Shown here: in pieces, positions 55,784 through 64,000 of the stretch
Numbering within the stretch: position 1 is the stretch's first letter
Layout of the letters: the number at the start of each line of letters is the position of its first letter
Assembly: GCF_014206975.1 (NCBI RefSeq)
Contig: NZ_JACHOU010000003.1
Span: 578,900 to 642,899, forward strand
From: Aminobacter aganoensis
GTDB lineage: Bacteria; Pseudomonadota; Alphaproteobacteria; Rhizobiales; Rhizobiaceae
Reading direction: 5' to 3'
DNA: 64,000 nucleotides
Program-made: the position numbers and the translations under genes
Notes under the pieces: model-generated
Database searches by the model: none
What the model was told of the DNA's origin: nothing
The model's input: only the letters and a program-made list of their open reading frames with translations

Positions 55784-56233
55784 ATGTACACCCACATCCT
55801 CATCGCCACCGATGGCTCGGAACTGGCGCAGAAGGGGCTCGACCACGGCCTGAGCCTGGCCAAGGGCATCGGTGCGAAGGTGACGATCATGAATGTCACC
55901 GAGCCGGCGCCGATCTTCGCCTCCGCAGGCATGTACGGCCCGGTGGCGACCGCCGAGGACATCGTGTCCTACCAGAAGGCCGGCGAGGAATATGGCGCCA
56001 AGGTCCTGAAGGCCGCCAGGGCCGATGCCGAGAAGCTGGGCGTCAACGCCGAGACGATACGTGTCGAGGAGATGTGGGCGGCCGAGGCGATCAACCAGAT
56101 TGCCCACGATCGTGGCTGCGACCTGATCGTCATGGCCTCGCACGGCCGCCGCGGCATCGGACGCCTGATCCTCGGCAGCCAGACGATCGAAGTGCTGACC
56201 AACAGCAAGGTGCCGGTGCTGGTCGTTCGCTGA
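55784..56233 (+). CDS. universal stress protein (UspA family)
   Basis: A 149-residue single Usp domain. The ATG follows AAGGAGAG. It starts MYTHILIATDGSELAQKGLD and ends with the ATP-binding signature ASHGRRGIGRLILGSQT (G-2x-G-9x-G-S/T), then VPVLVVR. Members bind ATP and are induced by starvation and other stresses. It is monocistronic with its own terminator and diverges from the molybdate transporter operon. Confidence 0.95.
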   Translation: MYTHILIATDGSELAQKGLDHGLSLAKGIGAKVTIMNVTEPAPIFASAGMYGPVATAEDIVSYQKAGEEYGAKVLKAARADAEKLGVNAETIRVEEMWAAEAINQIAHDRGCDLIVMASHGRRGIGRLILGSQTIEVLTNSKVPVLVVR

Positions 56234-56252
56234 CCCACTTGGCCTGAAACGG

Positions 56253-56288
56253 AAAGGCCTCCCGGCGCGATGACCGGGAGGCCTTTTT
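56253..56288 (+). terminator. Rho-independent terminator of the usp gene
   Basis: AAAGGCCTCCCGG pairs with CCGGGAGGCCTTT around an 8-nt loop, followed by TT. It also faces the convergent D-serine-dehydratase-like gene. Confidence 0.92.
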
Positions 56289-56304
56289 CACGGGGTGGCG
56301 CGGA

Positions 56305-57363
56305 TCAGATGATCTTGCCGCGCGCCGGCACTGGCCAGAGCTCCGGTGCCTTGTCCTTGCTGTAGACGTACACGCCGTCGACCATGTTGGTGACGACGCA
56401 GGCGTGGTTGGGCACGACGCGAACACGCTGGCCGACAGTGAGGCCGATGTCGCCTTCGCTGCGCAGGCGGCCGTGTTCTTCCGACAACTGGTCGATGGAG
56501 ATGTCGGGATAGCCGAGCACATGGCCGTGCCCGGTGAGGCCGAGCAGGTCGGAGGTCAGCGCCTTTGAGCCGGCATCGATGATGGCGCGGTTGGGCGCGG
56601 GCACCGAGACGACGGTGGCGAGCACCGTCAGCGCGCAATCGTCCCAGCCACAGACGCCGCGCGTCACCAGCGAGCGATCGTTGTAGACATAGGTGCCGGG
56701 GCGGAACTCGGTCGTCGCGGGCACGAGATGGGCCAGCATCATGTCTGGCGAACCGCCCGAGGTGATGGTGGGAACCGCGATCCCCTTGGCCTCGATCAGC
56801 GCCTTGGCCTCGGTCATGAAGGCCTGCACTCTGGCGGCGCCGCCGACGGGCGGATAGGTCATCAGCCCGGCGAAGGTGAGGCGCGGGGCGGCGTCGATGC
56901 GGGCCGCCAGTTCGGCCGCTTCCTGCGGGGAGCCGACGCCGCAGCGGTCGGCGCCGGTGTTGCATTCGACGAACACATTCAGCGTGGCACCGGCCGATGC
57001 GAAGGCGCCAGCCAGCCCGTCGACGACGGTCGCATTGTCGGCGACCACGGCGAGCCTGACCTTGCGGGCGAGCGCCACGAGCGCATGCAGCTTGTCGTCA
57101 CCCAGTATGTTGTAGGTGATCAGCACATCGTTGAGCCGGTCGCTGCCGGCGACCATGGCCTCGGCTTCCGAAATCTTCTGGCAGGTGATGCCGACTGCGC
57201 CGGCGTCGAGCTGCATCTCGGCAATCGCCGGCAGCTTGTGCGTCTTGATGTGCGGGCGGATTTTCAGCCCGTGGCTGTCGGCATAGGCCTGGAAGCGCTC
57301 GATGTTGCGCTTCGCCACATCGATATCCACCAAAACGGCGGGTGTCTGGATCTCGTCGAACAT
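56305..57363 (-). CDS. fold-type III PLP enzyme, D-serine dehydratase / D-threonine aldolase family
   Basis: A 352-residue protein; the ATG at 57363 has GGAGG upstream and begins MFDEIQTPAVLVDID. The PLP lysine lies in LKIRPHIKTHKLP, and the metal site of DSD1/D-TA enzymes is visible as PNHACVV (His and Cys zinc ligands) near the C-terminus, with SGGSPDM and RPGTYVYND as phosphate and ring contacts. Such enzymes cleave D-threonine or dehydrate D-serine or 3-hydroxyaspartate. The presence of RidA in the divergent operon favours a dehydratase, because dehydratases release 2-aminoacrylate, the RidA substrate. Exact substrate undetermined. Confidence 0.87.
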   Translation of the reverse strand: MFDEIQTPAVLVDIDVAKRNIERFQAYADSHGLKIRPHIKTHKLPAIAEMQLDAGAVGITCQKISEAEAMVAGSDRLNDVLITYNILGDDKLHALVALARKVRLAVVADNATVVDGLAGAFASAGATLNVFVECNTGADRCGVGSPQEAAELAARIDAAPRLTFAGLMTYPPVGGAARVQAFMTEAKALIEAKGIAVPTITSGGSPDMMLAHLVPATTEFRPGTYVYNDRSLVTRGVCGWDDCALTVLATVVSVPAPNRAIIDAGSKALTSDLLGLTGHGHVLGYPDISIDQLSEEHGRLRSEGDIGLTVGQRVRVVPNHACVVTNMVDGVYVYSKDKAPELWPVPARGKII

Positions 57364-57452
57364 GTCTTGCACAGCCTCCACGTCACAAGCGCCGGGGACC
57401 TTGCCTCCGAAGCGCTTGACAAACAATGCCGCGTACCGCTTTATACGTCAAT

Positions 57453-57484
57453 CCATTATTCAGGACACATGTACACAATAATGG
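57453..57484. promoter_or_regulatory. palindromic operator in the divergent promoter
   Basis: CCATTATT and AATAATGG, perfect 8-bp arms, flank a 16-nt centre containing ACATGT. It lies between the D-amino-acid enzyme gene and the transporter operon, a natural place for the IclR-type regulator encoded in that operon to bind. Confidence 0.5.
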
Positions 57485-57520
57485 ACATTTAGAGACATTC
57501 TTTCCGGGAGGATTGGTGAG

Positions 57521-58357
57521 ATGAGAGCTTATCTCTTGGCGGCAGCAGCCGTCGCCGCGCTGATGACCGCAATGCCTGCAGGCGCGCAGGAAAAAAGCAG
57601 GCTCGATGAGGTTCTGGCGCGTGGCCACCTGGTCATGGGCACCGGCAGCACCAATGCGCCGTGGCACTTCAAGAGCGTCGACGACAAGCTCCAGGGCTTC
57701 GACGTCGACATGGGCCGCATCGTCGCCAAGGCGCTGTTCGGCGATCCGGACAAGATCGAATACGTCAACCAGTCGTCGGATGCGCGCATCCCCAACATCA
57801 CCACCGACAAGGTCGACCTGACCTGCCAGTTCATGACGGTGACTGGCGAGCGTGCCCAGCAGATTGCCTTCACCATTCCTTACTACCGCGAAGGCGTGGG
57901 CCTGATGCTCAAGGCCGACAGCAAGCATGCCGACTTTGCAGCGCTGAAGGCTGCCGGCTCGGGCGTGACGGTGTCGGTGCTGCAGAACGTCTATGCCGAG
58001 GCCATGGTGCATGCGGCACTGCCCGAGGCCAAGGTCGACCAGTACGAATCCGTCGACCTGATCTACCAGGCGCTGGAATCGGGCCGTTCGGATGCGGTTG
58101 CCACCGACCAGTCCTCGCTTGCCTGGTACATGAAGCAGAACCCCGATCGCTACAAGGACGCCGGCTATGGCTGGAACCCGCAGACCTATGCCTGCGGCGT
58201 CAAGCGCGGCGACCAGGACTGGCTGAACTTCGTCAACACCGCGCTGCACGAGGCAATGACCGGCGTCGAGTTCGACTTCTACGCCAATTCCTACAAGACC
58301 TGGTTCGGCAAGGAGATTGCTCCGCCGCAGATCGGCTTCCCGGTCGAGTACAAGTAA
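57521..58357 (+). CDS. amino-acid ABC transporter substrate-binding protein
   Basis: A 278-residue family 3 binding protein with a signal peptide (residues 1-22, ending PAGAQ). Blocks: LARGHLVMGTGSTNAPWHFK, LQGFDVDMGRIVAKALFG, KVDLTCQFMTVTGERAQQIA. The ATG follows GGGAGGATTGGTGAG. First gene of a four-component transporter (two permeases and an ATPase follow), with ridA, an IclR regulator and a sugar kinase continuing in the same direction. A D-hydroxyamino acid is the likely cargo given the divergent enzyme, but that is inference. Confidence 0.9.
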   Translation: MRAYLLAAAAVAALMTAMPAGAQEKSRLDEVLARGHLVMGTGSTNAPWHFKSVDDKLQGFDVDMGRIVAKALFGDPDKIEYVNQSSDARIPNITTDKVDLTCQFMTVTGERAQQIAFTIPYYREGVGLMLKADSKHADFAALKAAGSGVTVSVLQNVYAEAMVHAALPEAKVDQYESVDLIYQALESGRSDAVATDQSSLAWYMKQNPDRYKDAGYGWNPQTYACGVKRGDQDWLNFVNTALHEAMTGVEFDFYANSYKTWFGKEIAPPQIGFPVEYK

Positions 58358-58422
58358 GCTCGATGATGGCGCGGCCTTATTGCCGGCCGCGCCACTCCCT
58401 TTGATCGGAACCTTACGGCACC

Positions 58423-59085
58423 ATGGGTTACACCCTCAATTTCTCGGCGGTCTGGCGCAGCTTCGACCAGCTGCTCATGGGCCTGGCGCTCAGCCTGGGG
58501 CTCGCCTTCGTGGCGATCACCATCGGCTGCGTGCTCGGCCTGGTCACCGCCTTCGGCCTGTTGTCGAAGCGTGGCATGCTGCGCCATCCCGCGCGCATCT
58601 ACGTCACCATCATCCGCAACACGCCGATCCTCGTGCTGGTGCTGTTCACCTTTTTCGCCTTGCCCCAGCTCGGCATCCGTCTGGGCAAGATCGAGAGCTT
58701 CGTCGCGACGCTCGCGCTCTATTCGGGGGCCTATCTTGCCGAGGTCTTCCGCGGCGGCCTGCTCGCCGTGCCCAACGGCTTGAAGGAAGCCGGGCTGGCC
58801 ATCGGCCTGACGCAGTCGCAGATCCGCAATTCCATCGTCATGCCGCTGATGCTGCGCAACGTGCTGCCGTCGTTGTCGAGCACGCTGATCTCGCTGTTCA
58901 AGGACACATCGCTGGCTGCGGCCATCGCCGTGCCGGAACTGACCTTCGAAGCGCGCAAGATCAACGTCGAGACCTTCCGCGTCATCGAAACGTGGATCGT
59001 CGCCAGCTGTCTCTATGTCGCCACCTGCTCGGTGCTCGCAGCCCTGCTGCGCCGGCTCGAGCGGCGCATGTCCATTCCCCGGTGA
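58423..59085 (+). CDS. amino-acid ABC transporter permease 1
   Basis: A 220-residue permease with five helices. It opens MGYTLNFSAVWRSFDQLLMG. The motifs are YVTIIRNTPILVLVLFTFFA and the EAA loop GLKEAGLAIGLTQSQIRNSI. It lies 65 nt after the binding-protein gene and 5 nt before the second permease, with which it would form the heterodimeric channel. Confidence 0.93.
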   Translation: MGYTLNFSAVWRSFDQLLMGLALSLGLAFVAITIGCVLGLVTAFGLLSKRGMLRHPARIYVTIIRNTPILVLVLFTFFALPQLGIRLGKIESFVATLALYSGAYLAEVFRGGLLAVPNGLKEAGLAIGLTQSQIRNSIVMPLMLRNVLPSLSSTLISLFKDTSLAAAIAVPELTFEARKINVETFRVIETWIVASCLYVATCSVLAALLRRLERRMSIPR

Positions 59086-59090
59086 TCGCC

Positions 59091-59753
59091 ATGGAACTCG
59101 TGACATTCTTCGAAACGCTGTGGCTGGCCCGCATCCCGATCCTCAAGGGCATCGGCGTCACCGTCTCCATCTCGGTCCTGGCGATCCTCGTCGGCACGGT
59201 CCTCGGCATCGGCGTCGGCCTCGCGTTGACCTATGGCGCCAGGCCGCTGCGCTGGCTGGTGCGCGGCTACACCGATTTCATCCGCGGCACGCCTGTACTG
59301 GTGCTGGTTCTGGCGAGCTACTACGTGCTCGGCACGGTCGGCATCGACCTCGGACCGTTCCAGGCCGGCGTTCTCGCGCTTGCCGTGTTCTGCTCGTCGC
59401 ATGTCGGCGAGATCGTGCGCGGCGCGCTGCAGTCGATCCCCAAGGGCCAGACCGAGGCTGCCAAGGCAATCGGCCTGACCTTCCCGCAGACCTTCGCCTA
59501 TGTGCTCGGCCCGCAGGCGCTGCGCCAGGTGCTGCCGGCCTGGGTCAACACCGCAGCCGAGATGGTCAAGGCCTCGACGCTGCTGTCGATCATCGGCGTC
59601 GCCGAGCTTCTGCTTCGGACGCAGGAACTGATCTCGCGCACTTTCATGAGCCTCGAATTCTATTTCTTCGCGGGCTTCCTCTATTTCGCCGTCAACTACG
59701 GCATCGAGCGTTTCGGCCGCTACGTCGAACGCAAAACCTCCATTCCATCTTGA
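59091..59753 (+). CDS. amino-acid ABC transporter permease 2
   Basis: A 220-residue permease starting at ATG 59091 ([20 protein letters not shown]), just after the first permease stop. The frame is open further upstream without meaning. [20 protein letters not shown] and the EAA loop [20 protein letters not shown] are clear. Five membrane segments. The ATPase gene starts 10 nt downstream. Confidence 0.93.
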   Translation: MELVTFFETLWLARIPILKGIGVTVSISVLAILVGTVLGIGVGLALTYGARPLRWLVRGYTDFIRGTPVLVLVLASYYVLGTVGIDLGPFQAGVLALAVFCSSHVGEIVRGALQSIPKGQTEAAKAIGLTFPQTFAYVLGPQALRQVLPAWVNTAAEMVKASTLLSIIGVAELLLRTQELISRTFMSLEFYFFAGFLYFAVNYGIERFGRYVERKTSIPS

Positions 59754-59763
59754 GGCCGCCCCT

Positions 59764-60534
59764 ATGACCGGCAACCTTCTCGAAATCCGCGACCTGCACA
59801 AGCGCTACGGCGATGTCGAAGTGCTCAAGGGCGTCGACTGCACGATGGCCCAGGGCGATGTCATCTCGATCATCGGCTCGTCCGGCTCCGGCAAGACGAC
59901 GATGCTCCGCTGCATCAACATGCTGGAGGAGTTTCAGGGCGGTTCGATCCGCATCGACGGCGAAGAGATCGGCTATGAAACGACAGGCGGCACGCGCCGC
60001 CGCAAGAAGGAAAAGGAAATCGCCCGCCAGCGCGCGATGACCGGCATGGCCTTCCAGCAGTTCAACCTCTTCCCGCACATGAGCGCTGCGGAGAACGTCA
60101 TGCTTGGCCTGGTCAAGGTCAAGGGAATGCGCCGCGACGAGGCGCGCAGCGTTGCCGAGAAGTGGCTCGACCGCGTCGGCCTTGCCGAGCGCCGCGACCG
60201 TTTCCCGGGCCAGCTATCCGGCGGCCAGCAGCAGCGCGTGGCCATTGCCCGTGCGATTGCCATGAACCCCAAGCTGATGCTGTTCGACGAGGTCACCTCG
60301 GCGCTCGATCCGGAGCTGGTCAACGAGGTGCTGCAGGTCATCAAGGATCTCGCCCGCGACGGCATGAGCATGCTGCTCGTCACCCACGAGATGCGTTTTG
60401 CCTACGAAGTCTCCTCGCGCGTCATCTTCATGAACCAGGGCCGCATCGGCGAAGAGGGCAACCCGCGCGAGATGTTCCTGAAGCCGCAGACCGAGCGGCT
60501 GGCGGAGTTCCTCAAGACCTCAACCTTCAACTGA
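59764..60534 (+). CDS. amino-acid ABC transporter ATP-binding protein
   Basis: A 256-residue ATPase of the GlnQ/HisP class. Walker A is GSSGSGKTT (38-46), signature [14 protein letters not shown], Walker [15 protein letters not shown], switch [10 protein letters not shown]. An Arg/Lys-rich insertion ([13 protein letters not shown]) between Walker A and the Q loop is seen in the general amino-acid subclass. It completes the transporter and might also energise the ATPase-less permease pair at 48.8-50.1 kb. Confidence 0.95.
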   Translation: MTGNLLEIRDLHKRYGDVEVLKGVDCTMAQGDVISIIGSSGSGKTTMLRCINMLEEFQGGSIRIDGEEIGYETTGGTRRRKKEKEIARQRAMTGMAFQQFNLFPHMSAAENVMLGLVKVKGMRRDEARSVAEKWLDRVGLAERRDRFPGQLSGGQQQRVAIARAIAMNPKLMLFDEVTSALDPELVNEVLQVIKDLARDGMSMLLVTHEMRFAYEVSSRVIFMNQGRIGEEGNPREMFLKPQTERLAEFLKTSTFN

Positions 60535-60551
60535 GCATTCGGAGAATGAAC

Positions 60552-60935
60552 ATGACGATCAAGCGCTACGGCACCGGCCAGACCGGGGCAGGCAAGCAGG
60601 CGCTGCCCTTCGCCCGTGCCGTCGAGGCCAATGGCTGGCTCTACGTGTCCGGCCAGGTCGCCATGGAAAATGGCGAGATCGTCGGTGGCGGCGTCATCGC
60701 CGAGACCCGCAAGACCATGGAAAACCTGATCGCCATCCTCGAAGAAGCCGGCTATGGCCTGGAGCACGTCGTGCGCGTCGGCGTCTGGCTCGACGACCCC
60801 CGCGACTTCTGGTCGTTCAACGGCGTCTATGCCGAGTATTTCGGCGCCAACCCGCCGGCCCGCGCTTGCGTCCAGTCGAGTATGATGGTCGATTGCAAGG
60901 TCGAAATCGACTGCGTCGCCTACAAGGCGCCGTGA
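60552..60935 (+). CDS. RidA-family enamine/imine deaminase
   Basis: A 127-residue YjgF/YER057c/UK114 protein. ATG 60552 lies 7 nt after GGAG (an ATG two codons earlier is too close). Family features are LYVSGQVAMENGEIVGGGVI, ETRKTMENLIAILEEAGY, VVRVGVWLDDPRDF and a C-terminal PARACVQSSMM with the arginine that binds the substrate carboxylate. RidA hydrolyses 2-aminoacrylate and related imines released by PLP dehydratases, matching the divergently encoded D-amino-acid enzyme. Confidence 0.92.
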   Translation: MTIKRYGTGQTGAGKQALPFARAVEANGWLYVSGQVAMENGEIVGGGVIAETRKTMENLIAILEEAGYGLEHVVRVGVWLDDPRDFWSFNGVYAEYFGANPPARACVQSSMMVDCKVEIDCVAYKAP

Positions 60936-60978
60936 CTTCACGAGGTTTTTGCTCGGCGTTGAGCCGGGGAGGCGGCAC

Positions 60979-61800
60979 ATGGACGACGTTACGGACGACA
61001 TGACCAACAGGCGGGCGCGCGGCCTCGACCGCGCCTTCGAGATCCTGAATTTCCTGCGTCTCAAGCGCACGCCGCTGCGTCCAAACGAGATCGCGTCTGG
61101 CATCGGAGCGCCGCGCTCCTCGGTCTATGAACTGGTCAACCTGCTGATGCGCCAGGGCGTTCTGGAATACCGCGGCGAGGACGGCCGGGTCTTCCTCGGC
61201 CGCAAGCTCTATTTTCTCGGCATGGCCTATGCCGAGCAGTTCGACCTGATGCGCGACTGCGACAAGCTTCTGACCCACATCGCCGAGGAGACGCGCGAAA
61301 CCGCGCAGATGTGCCTGCTCGAAGGCAACAAGTACACCGTCGCCCAGATGAAGGAGGGCTCGCGGCCCTTCCGCATCTCGTCCAATGTCGGCGACCCGGT
61401 GGCGATCCCGTGGACGGCGTCCGGCCGCCTGCTGGTTGCGCATATGAGCGACCAGGAGATCCTCGACTTCATCCCGAAGGACGATTTTCGCCTGCCCAGC
61501 GGCCAGTGGCTCGACCCGGCCGTCTTCATCGCCGAGGTGCGCGAGGCTTCCCGCGTCGGCTACTACACCTTCGACAGCGCCGTCGAGACGTTCACCCACT
61601 GCTTCGCCGTGCCGGTCTATCAGGCAGATCGCGTCTGCGTGGCGACGCTGTGCCTGGTGGCACCGCGCGAGGACGGGCTGAAGAACCACGCCAGCTATCT
61701 CAAGAGCCTGCAGGACGCGGCAGTTGACCTGTCGAGCCGTCTCGGGCACACGGCTGACGAGGATGGCCATGGCACCGTCCGTGCCGCGGGCCGGGGTTGA
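60979..61800 (+). CDS. IclR family transcriptional regulator
   Basis: A 273-residue regulator. The ATG at 60979 follows GGGGAGG. Residues about 13-75 are the winged helix (RALDRAFEI-like: GLDRAFEILNFLRLKRTPLR, then EIASGIGAPRSSVYELVNLL). The IclR effector domain follows, with a cysteine in AQMCLLEGNKYT and WTASGRLLVAHMSDQEIL. It sits within the transporter/RidA operon and probably controls it and the divergent enzyme through the palindrome at 57453-57484. Confidence 0.93.
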   Translation: MDDVTDDMTNRRARGLDRAFEILNFLRLKRTPLRPNEIASGIGAPRSSVYELVNLLMRQGVLEYRGEDGRVFLGRKLYFLGMAYAEQFDLMRDCDKLLTHIAEETRETAQMCLLEGNKYTVAQMKEGSRPFRISSNVGDPVAIPWTASGRLLVAHMSDQEILDFIPKDDFRLPSGQWLDPAVFIAEVREASRVGYYTFDSAVETFTHCFAVPVYQADRVCVATLCLVAPREDGLKNHASYLKSLQDAAVDLSSRLGHTADEDGHGTVRAAGRG

Positions 61801-61844
61801 CGCACCCGACCCTGACCTGAACTCATCCTGGATAGGCTCACCGC

Positions 61845-62768
61845 ATGTCGCAGCGCGCTCTCTTGATCGGGGAATGCATGGTCGAACTCAGGCAGGCCGA
61901 GGGCGGTCTGCTGCGCAAGGGGTTTGCCGGCGACACCTTCAACACCGCCTATTACATGCGCGCCTTCCTGCCTGGCGAGCGGCCGGTCGACTATTTCACC
62001 GCCGTCGGCACCGATACGATCTCGGATGAGCTTTTGGCCTTCGTCGAGGGCACAGGGGTCGGCACCGGCTTCGTCAGGCGCGTGCCCGAGCGCTCGCCCG
62101 GCCTCTACATGATCCATCTCAAGGACGGCGAGCGCAGCTTCTCCTACTGGCGCTCGGCATCGGCCGCGCGCCTGCTCGCCGACGATCCTGCTGCCCTGCG
62201 CGCGGCGATCGAAGCTTCGGACGTGATCTTGTTCTCCGGCATCACGCTGGCGATCCTGTCGCCCGGTGCCGTCGAAACGCTGCTGTCGGAGATCGGCCGC
62301 GCCAAGGCCGGCGGCAAGCTGGTTGCCTTCGACCCCAACATCCGCCCGCGGCTGTGGGATGACGCCGAGACCATGCGCCGGACGATTTCGGCGGGTGCGG
62401 CCGCTGCCACCATCGTCATGCCGAGCTTCGAGGACGAGGCGACGCATTTCGGCGACGCCTCGATCACCGCGACCATCGCCCGCTATCGTACGCTCGGTGC
62501 CGAGAACCTTGTGGTCAAGGACGGTGCCGAAGGCATCACCCTGGACTTCGGCGGGGCGCAATCCTTCGTCGCCGCCGCACGCGCGCAAAAGGTCGTCGAC
62601 ACCACGGGCGCCGGCGACAGCTTCAACGGCGCCTTCCTGGCGAAATATCTCGAAACCGGCGATCCCCGCCTTGCCGCCGAATTTGCCGCAAGGGTCGCCG
62701 CGACCGTCATCGCCCATCACGGCGCCTTGCTGCCGCCCGCCGAGTTTCAGGCATTGATGCGCGGCTGA
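61845..62768 (+). CDS. PfkB-family sugar kinase (KdgK-like)
   Basis: A 307-residue ribokinase-fold kinase. The N-terminus ALLIGECMVELRQAEGGLLR and GFAGDTFNTAYYMRAFLPGE resemble 2-keto-3-deoxygluconate kinase. The catalytic loop is VVDTTGAGDSFNGAFLAKYL with the Asp base in GAGDSFNG, and KLVAFDPNIRPRLW is also characteristic. ATG 61845 begins the family N-terminus. Its place at the end of an amino-acid operon is unusual. The true substrate could be a hydroxy-acid or sugar acid derived from the transported compound. Confidence 0.87.
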   Translation: MSQRALLIGECMVELRQAEGGLLRKGFAGDTFNTAYYMRAFLPGERPVDYFTAVGTDTISDELLAFVEGTGVGTGFVRRVPERSPGLYMIHLKDGERSFSYWRSASAARLLADDPAALRAAIEASDVILFSGITLAILSPGAVETLLSEIGRAKAGGKLVAFDPNIRPRLWDDAETMRRTISAGAAAATIVMPSFEDEATHFGDASITATIARYRTLGAENLVVKDGAEGITLDFGGAQSFVAAARAQKVVDTTGAGDSFNGAFLAKYLETGDPRLAAEFAARVAATVIAHHGALLPPAEFQALMRG

Positions 62769-62900
62769 GCCGCAACGCCAAAAAAATCGCCATTCCGCAC
62801 GTTCGGTGCCTTTCCTGCTGCATTTCCCGTCGGAAATTCAGCAGATTGCAGGCAATTGTCGTCATTTCGGTCAGCGGCACTTGATCTCGTTGGAAAATAA

Positions 62901-62920
62901 TTTTACCACTAGTGAAAAGC
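62901..62920. promoter_or_regulatory. candidate autoregulatory operator of the XRE-cupin regulator
   Basis: TTTTACCACTAGTGAAAAGC centres on the palindrome CACTAGTG with TTTT and AAAA flanks (the left flank is offset by 2 nt). It is in an A+T-rich promoter stretch 52 nt before the ATG. Regulators of this class often bind such TTTTCAC-type half-sites. Confidence 0.45.
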
Positions 62921-62971
62921 TGATTTCAAGAGTTGCCATGGCAGGGGATTTTTAGGGTGAAAGAAGACCGC

Positions 62972-63667
62972 ATGTCAGCCGTCGCTGTCGCCGAGGGCAA
63001 GAACATTTCGGCTGCGGTCTCCGCGAAGGCGCGCCCGACGCCACTGCTTCAGGATCCGCACGCGGTCCGCGATACCCCGGAGAAGGTTCTGGAGGTGGCC
63101 CTCGGCCACGAGGTTCGTGCCTTCCGCAAGAAGCTCGGCATCACCGTTGCCGACCTCGCTGCGATGACCAACATTTCGCTCGGCATGCTGTCGAAGATCG
63201 AGAACGGCATCACCTCGCCGTCGCTGACCACCTTGCAGTCGCTGTCGCGCGCTCTCGGTGTGCCGCTGACCGCCTTCTTTCGCCGCTTCGAGGAGGAACG
63301 CAACGCCGTCTTCGTCAAGGCCAACGAAGGGGTCGACGTCGAACGCCGCGGCACCCGCGCCGGCCACCAGTACAATCTCCTGGGCCACATCGGCTCCAAT
63401 ACCGCGGGCGTCGTCGTCGAGCCCTATCTGATCACCTTGTCGGAAGATTCCGATGTGTTTCCGATGTTCCAGCATGAGGGCATGGAGTTCCTCTACATGC
63501 TGGAAGGCGAGGTCGTTTACCGCCACGGCAACAACCTTTACCGCATGACGCCGGGCGACAGCCTGTTTTTCGATGCAGATGCGCCGCATGGCCCGGAAGA
63601 ACTGACCACATTGCCGATCCGCTATCTCTCGATCATCTCCTACCCGCAGGGCAGCAGCAGCGAATAG
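62972..63667 (+). CDS. XRE-family transcriptional regulator with C-terminal cupin
   Basis: A 231-residue protein. After a 40-residue Ala-rich leader, residues about 45-105 are an XRE helix-turn-helix (VRAFRKKLGITVADLAAMTN, ISLGMLSKIENGITSPSLTT). Residues about 150-225 are a cupin: MFQHEGMEFLYMLEGEVVYR and GDSLFFDADAPHGPEEL, with histidines suited to bind a metal or small molecule. PuuR and SutR are characterised relatives, controlling polyamine, amino-acid or sulfur use. ATG 62972 has AAAGAAGACC upstream. It probably senses a metabolite linked to the preceding amino-acid module, but nothing proves this. Confidence 0.9.
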   Translation: MSAVAVAEGKNISAAVSAKARPTPLLQDPHAVRDTPEKVLEVALGHEVRAFRKKLGITVADLAAMTNISLGMLSKIENGITSPSLTTLQSLSRALGVPLTAFFRRFEEERNAVFVKANEGVDVERRGTRAGHQYNLLGHIGSNTAGVVVEPYLITLSEDSDVFPMFQHEGMEFLYMLEGEVVYRHGNNLYRMTPGDSLFFDADAPHGPEELTTLPIRYLSIISYPQGSSSE

Positions 63668-63859
63668 CCTCGGTCTTCGACCCCTGCCTGGCGTCTATTC
63701 CCCGGGGCAGATGTCCTGACAGGGGAGAGGTCGTGCGGACTTCGGCTCGTGCGTCTGCTGCACCAGTCTCCTTCTGGCCCTTGCCGAAAGTGAACGGTCA
63801 TGGATCGGCGGAGCGTCTGTCCGCAAGGCGGGCCAAGCACAGCAACATCCCTTCATGAC

Positions 63860-63891
63860 AAAAACGCCGCGCATCCCTGGGACACGCGGCG
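63860..63891 (-). terminator. Rho-independent terminator on the minus strand
   Basis: CGCCGCG (63865-63871) pairs with CGCGGCG (63885-63891), 13-nt loop. Read on the minus strand it is followed by TTTTT. It would end transcripts coming from the transposase gene at the right edge. The rest of 63668-63915 shows nothing coding. Confidence 0.75.
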
Positions 63892-63915
63892 CTTGGCATT
63901 TCAAGCTAGAGCCCT

Positions 63916-64000
63916 TCATGTTTTAACGGAAGCGTATCCGGCGTTTTCGAAGTAGTTCCTGCATTCGGCTGCCTCGATGGTTTCGACGAGGTGGCCGATG
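63916..64000 (-). CDS. IS630-family transposase, C-terminal end (truncated by window)
   Basis: The last 27 codons on the minus strand read IGHLVETIEAAECRNYFENA then GYASVKT and a stop. The pattern A-E-C-x-N-Y-F-x-x-A-G-Y at the very C-terminus is the hallmark of IS630-type DDE transposases. The catalytic domain lies beyond the window. Whether the element is intact cannot be seen. Confidence 0.75.
   Translation of the reverse strand, partial: IGHLVETIEAAECRNYFENAGYASVKT

Noticed and set aside
63640..63919. Small minus-strand open frames including a cysteine-rich 53-codon stretch
   Set aside because: They cross the terminator hairpin and have no recognisable motif or ribosome site.

Overview
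The window looks like chromosomal DNA of a Mesorhizobium/Aminobacter-type alphaproteobacterium (Rhizobiales). This rests on the uniformly high G+C coding bias, a GcrA cell-cycle regulator, a class I lysyl-tRNA synthetase, C4-pathway 5-aminolevulinate synthase, a SAM-II riboswitch in front of metZ, ApaG, a rhizobial PodJ-type N-terminus at the left edge, and abundant amino-acid ABC transporters. The species is inferred; no 16S gene is present.

Layout. 1-9.1 kb: a truncated PodJ-like gene on the minus strand, then a MerR regulator and a five-gene fatty-acid beta-oxidation operon (two acyl-CoA dehydrogenases, thiolase, FadB-type bifunctional enzyme, thioesterase). A shared ACGTTTACG(T/C)AAA core lies upstream of both the regulator and the operon. 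9.2-20.7 kb: S24 repressor-like protein, thermonuclease-fold protein, lysK, TerB-like protein, an orphan solute-binding protein, an unusual glycosyltransferase, then a phosphate-linked group (ppk2, phoR, phoU, corA) without pst or phoB. 20.7-28.9 kb: paired heptamer repeat arrays around a terminator, gcrA, argD-argF-hslO, apaG, metZ with a SAM-II riboswitch, dCTP deaminase and another binding protein.

29.0-31.9 kb is a small foreign island. An intact tRNA-Gly(CCC) bounds one side and an exact 54-bp duplicate of its 3' end bounds the other. It carries an FkbM methyltransferase, a glycosyltransferase, a sulfotransferase and a decayed endolysin-like fragment, and no integrase. The three intact genes look like a surface-glycan decoration cassette.

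32-45.5 kb is mostly housekeeping: histone-deacetylase-like amidohydrolase, MATE exporter, pyrD, a CrbS/CrbR-like symporter-kinase and LuxR regulator pair, mscL, an aminotransferase, and hemA and galE diverging around a perfect FNR/FixK box. 45.7-51 kb pairs a D-amino-acid-dehydrogenase-like gene with an amino-acid racemase fused to an arginase-like domain that has lost its metal ligands, next to an amino-acid ABC transporter lacking its ATPase. 51-55.6 kb holds a FecCD-type (MolABC-like) oxyanion transporter operon with a Mop protein and TrmO, preceded by two tandem ModE-like sites, which points to molybdate or tungstate.

55.8-63.7 kb: a universal stress protein, then a module with a D-serine-dehydratase/D-threonine-aldolase-type enzyme diverging from a complete amino-acid ABC transporter, RidA, an IclR regulator and a sugar kinase, followed by an XRE-cupin regulator. 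The right edge cuts into an IS630-type transposase.
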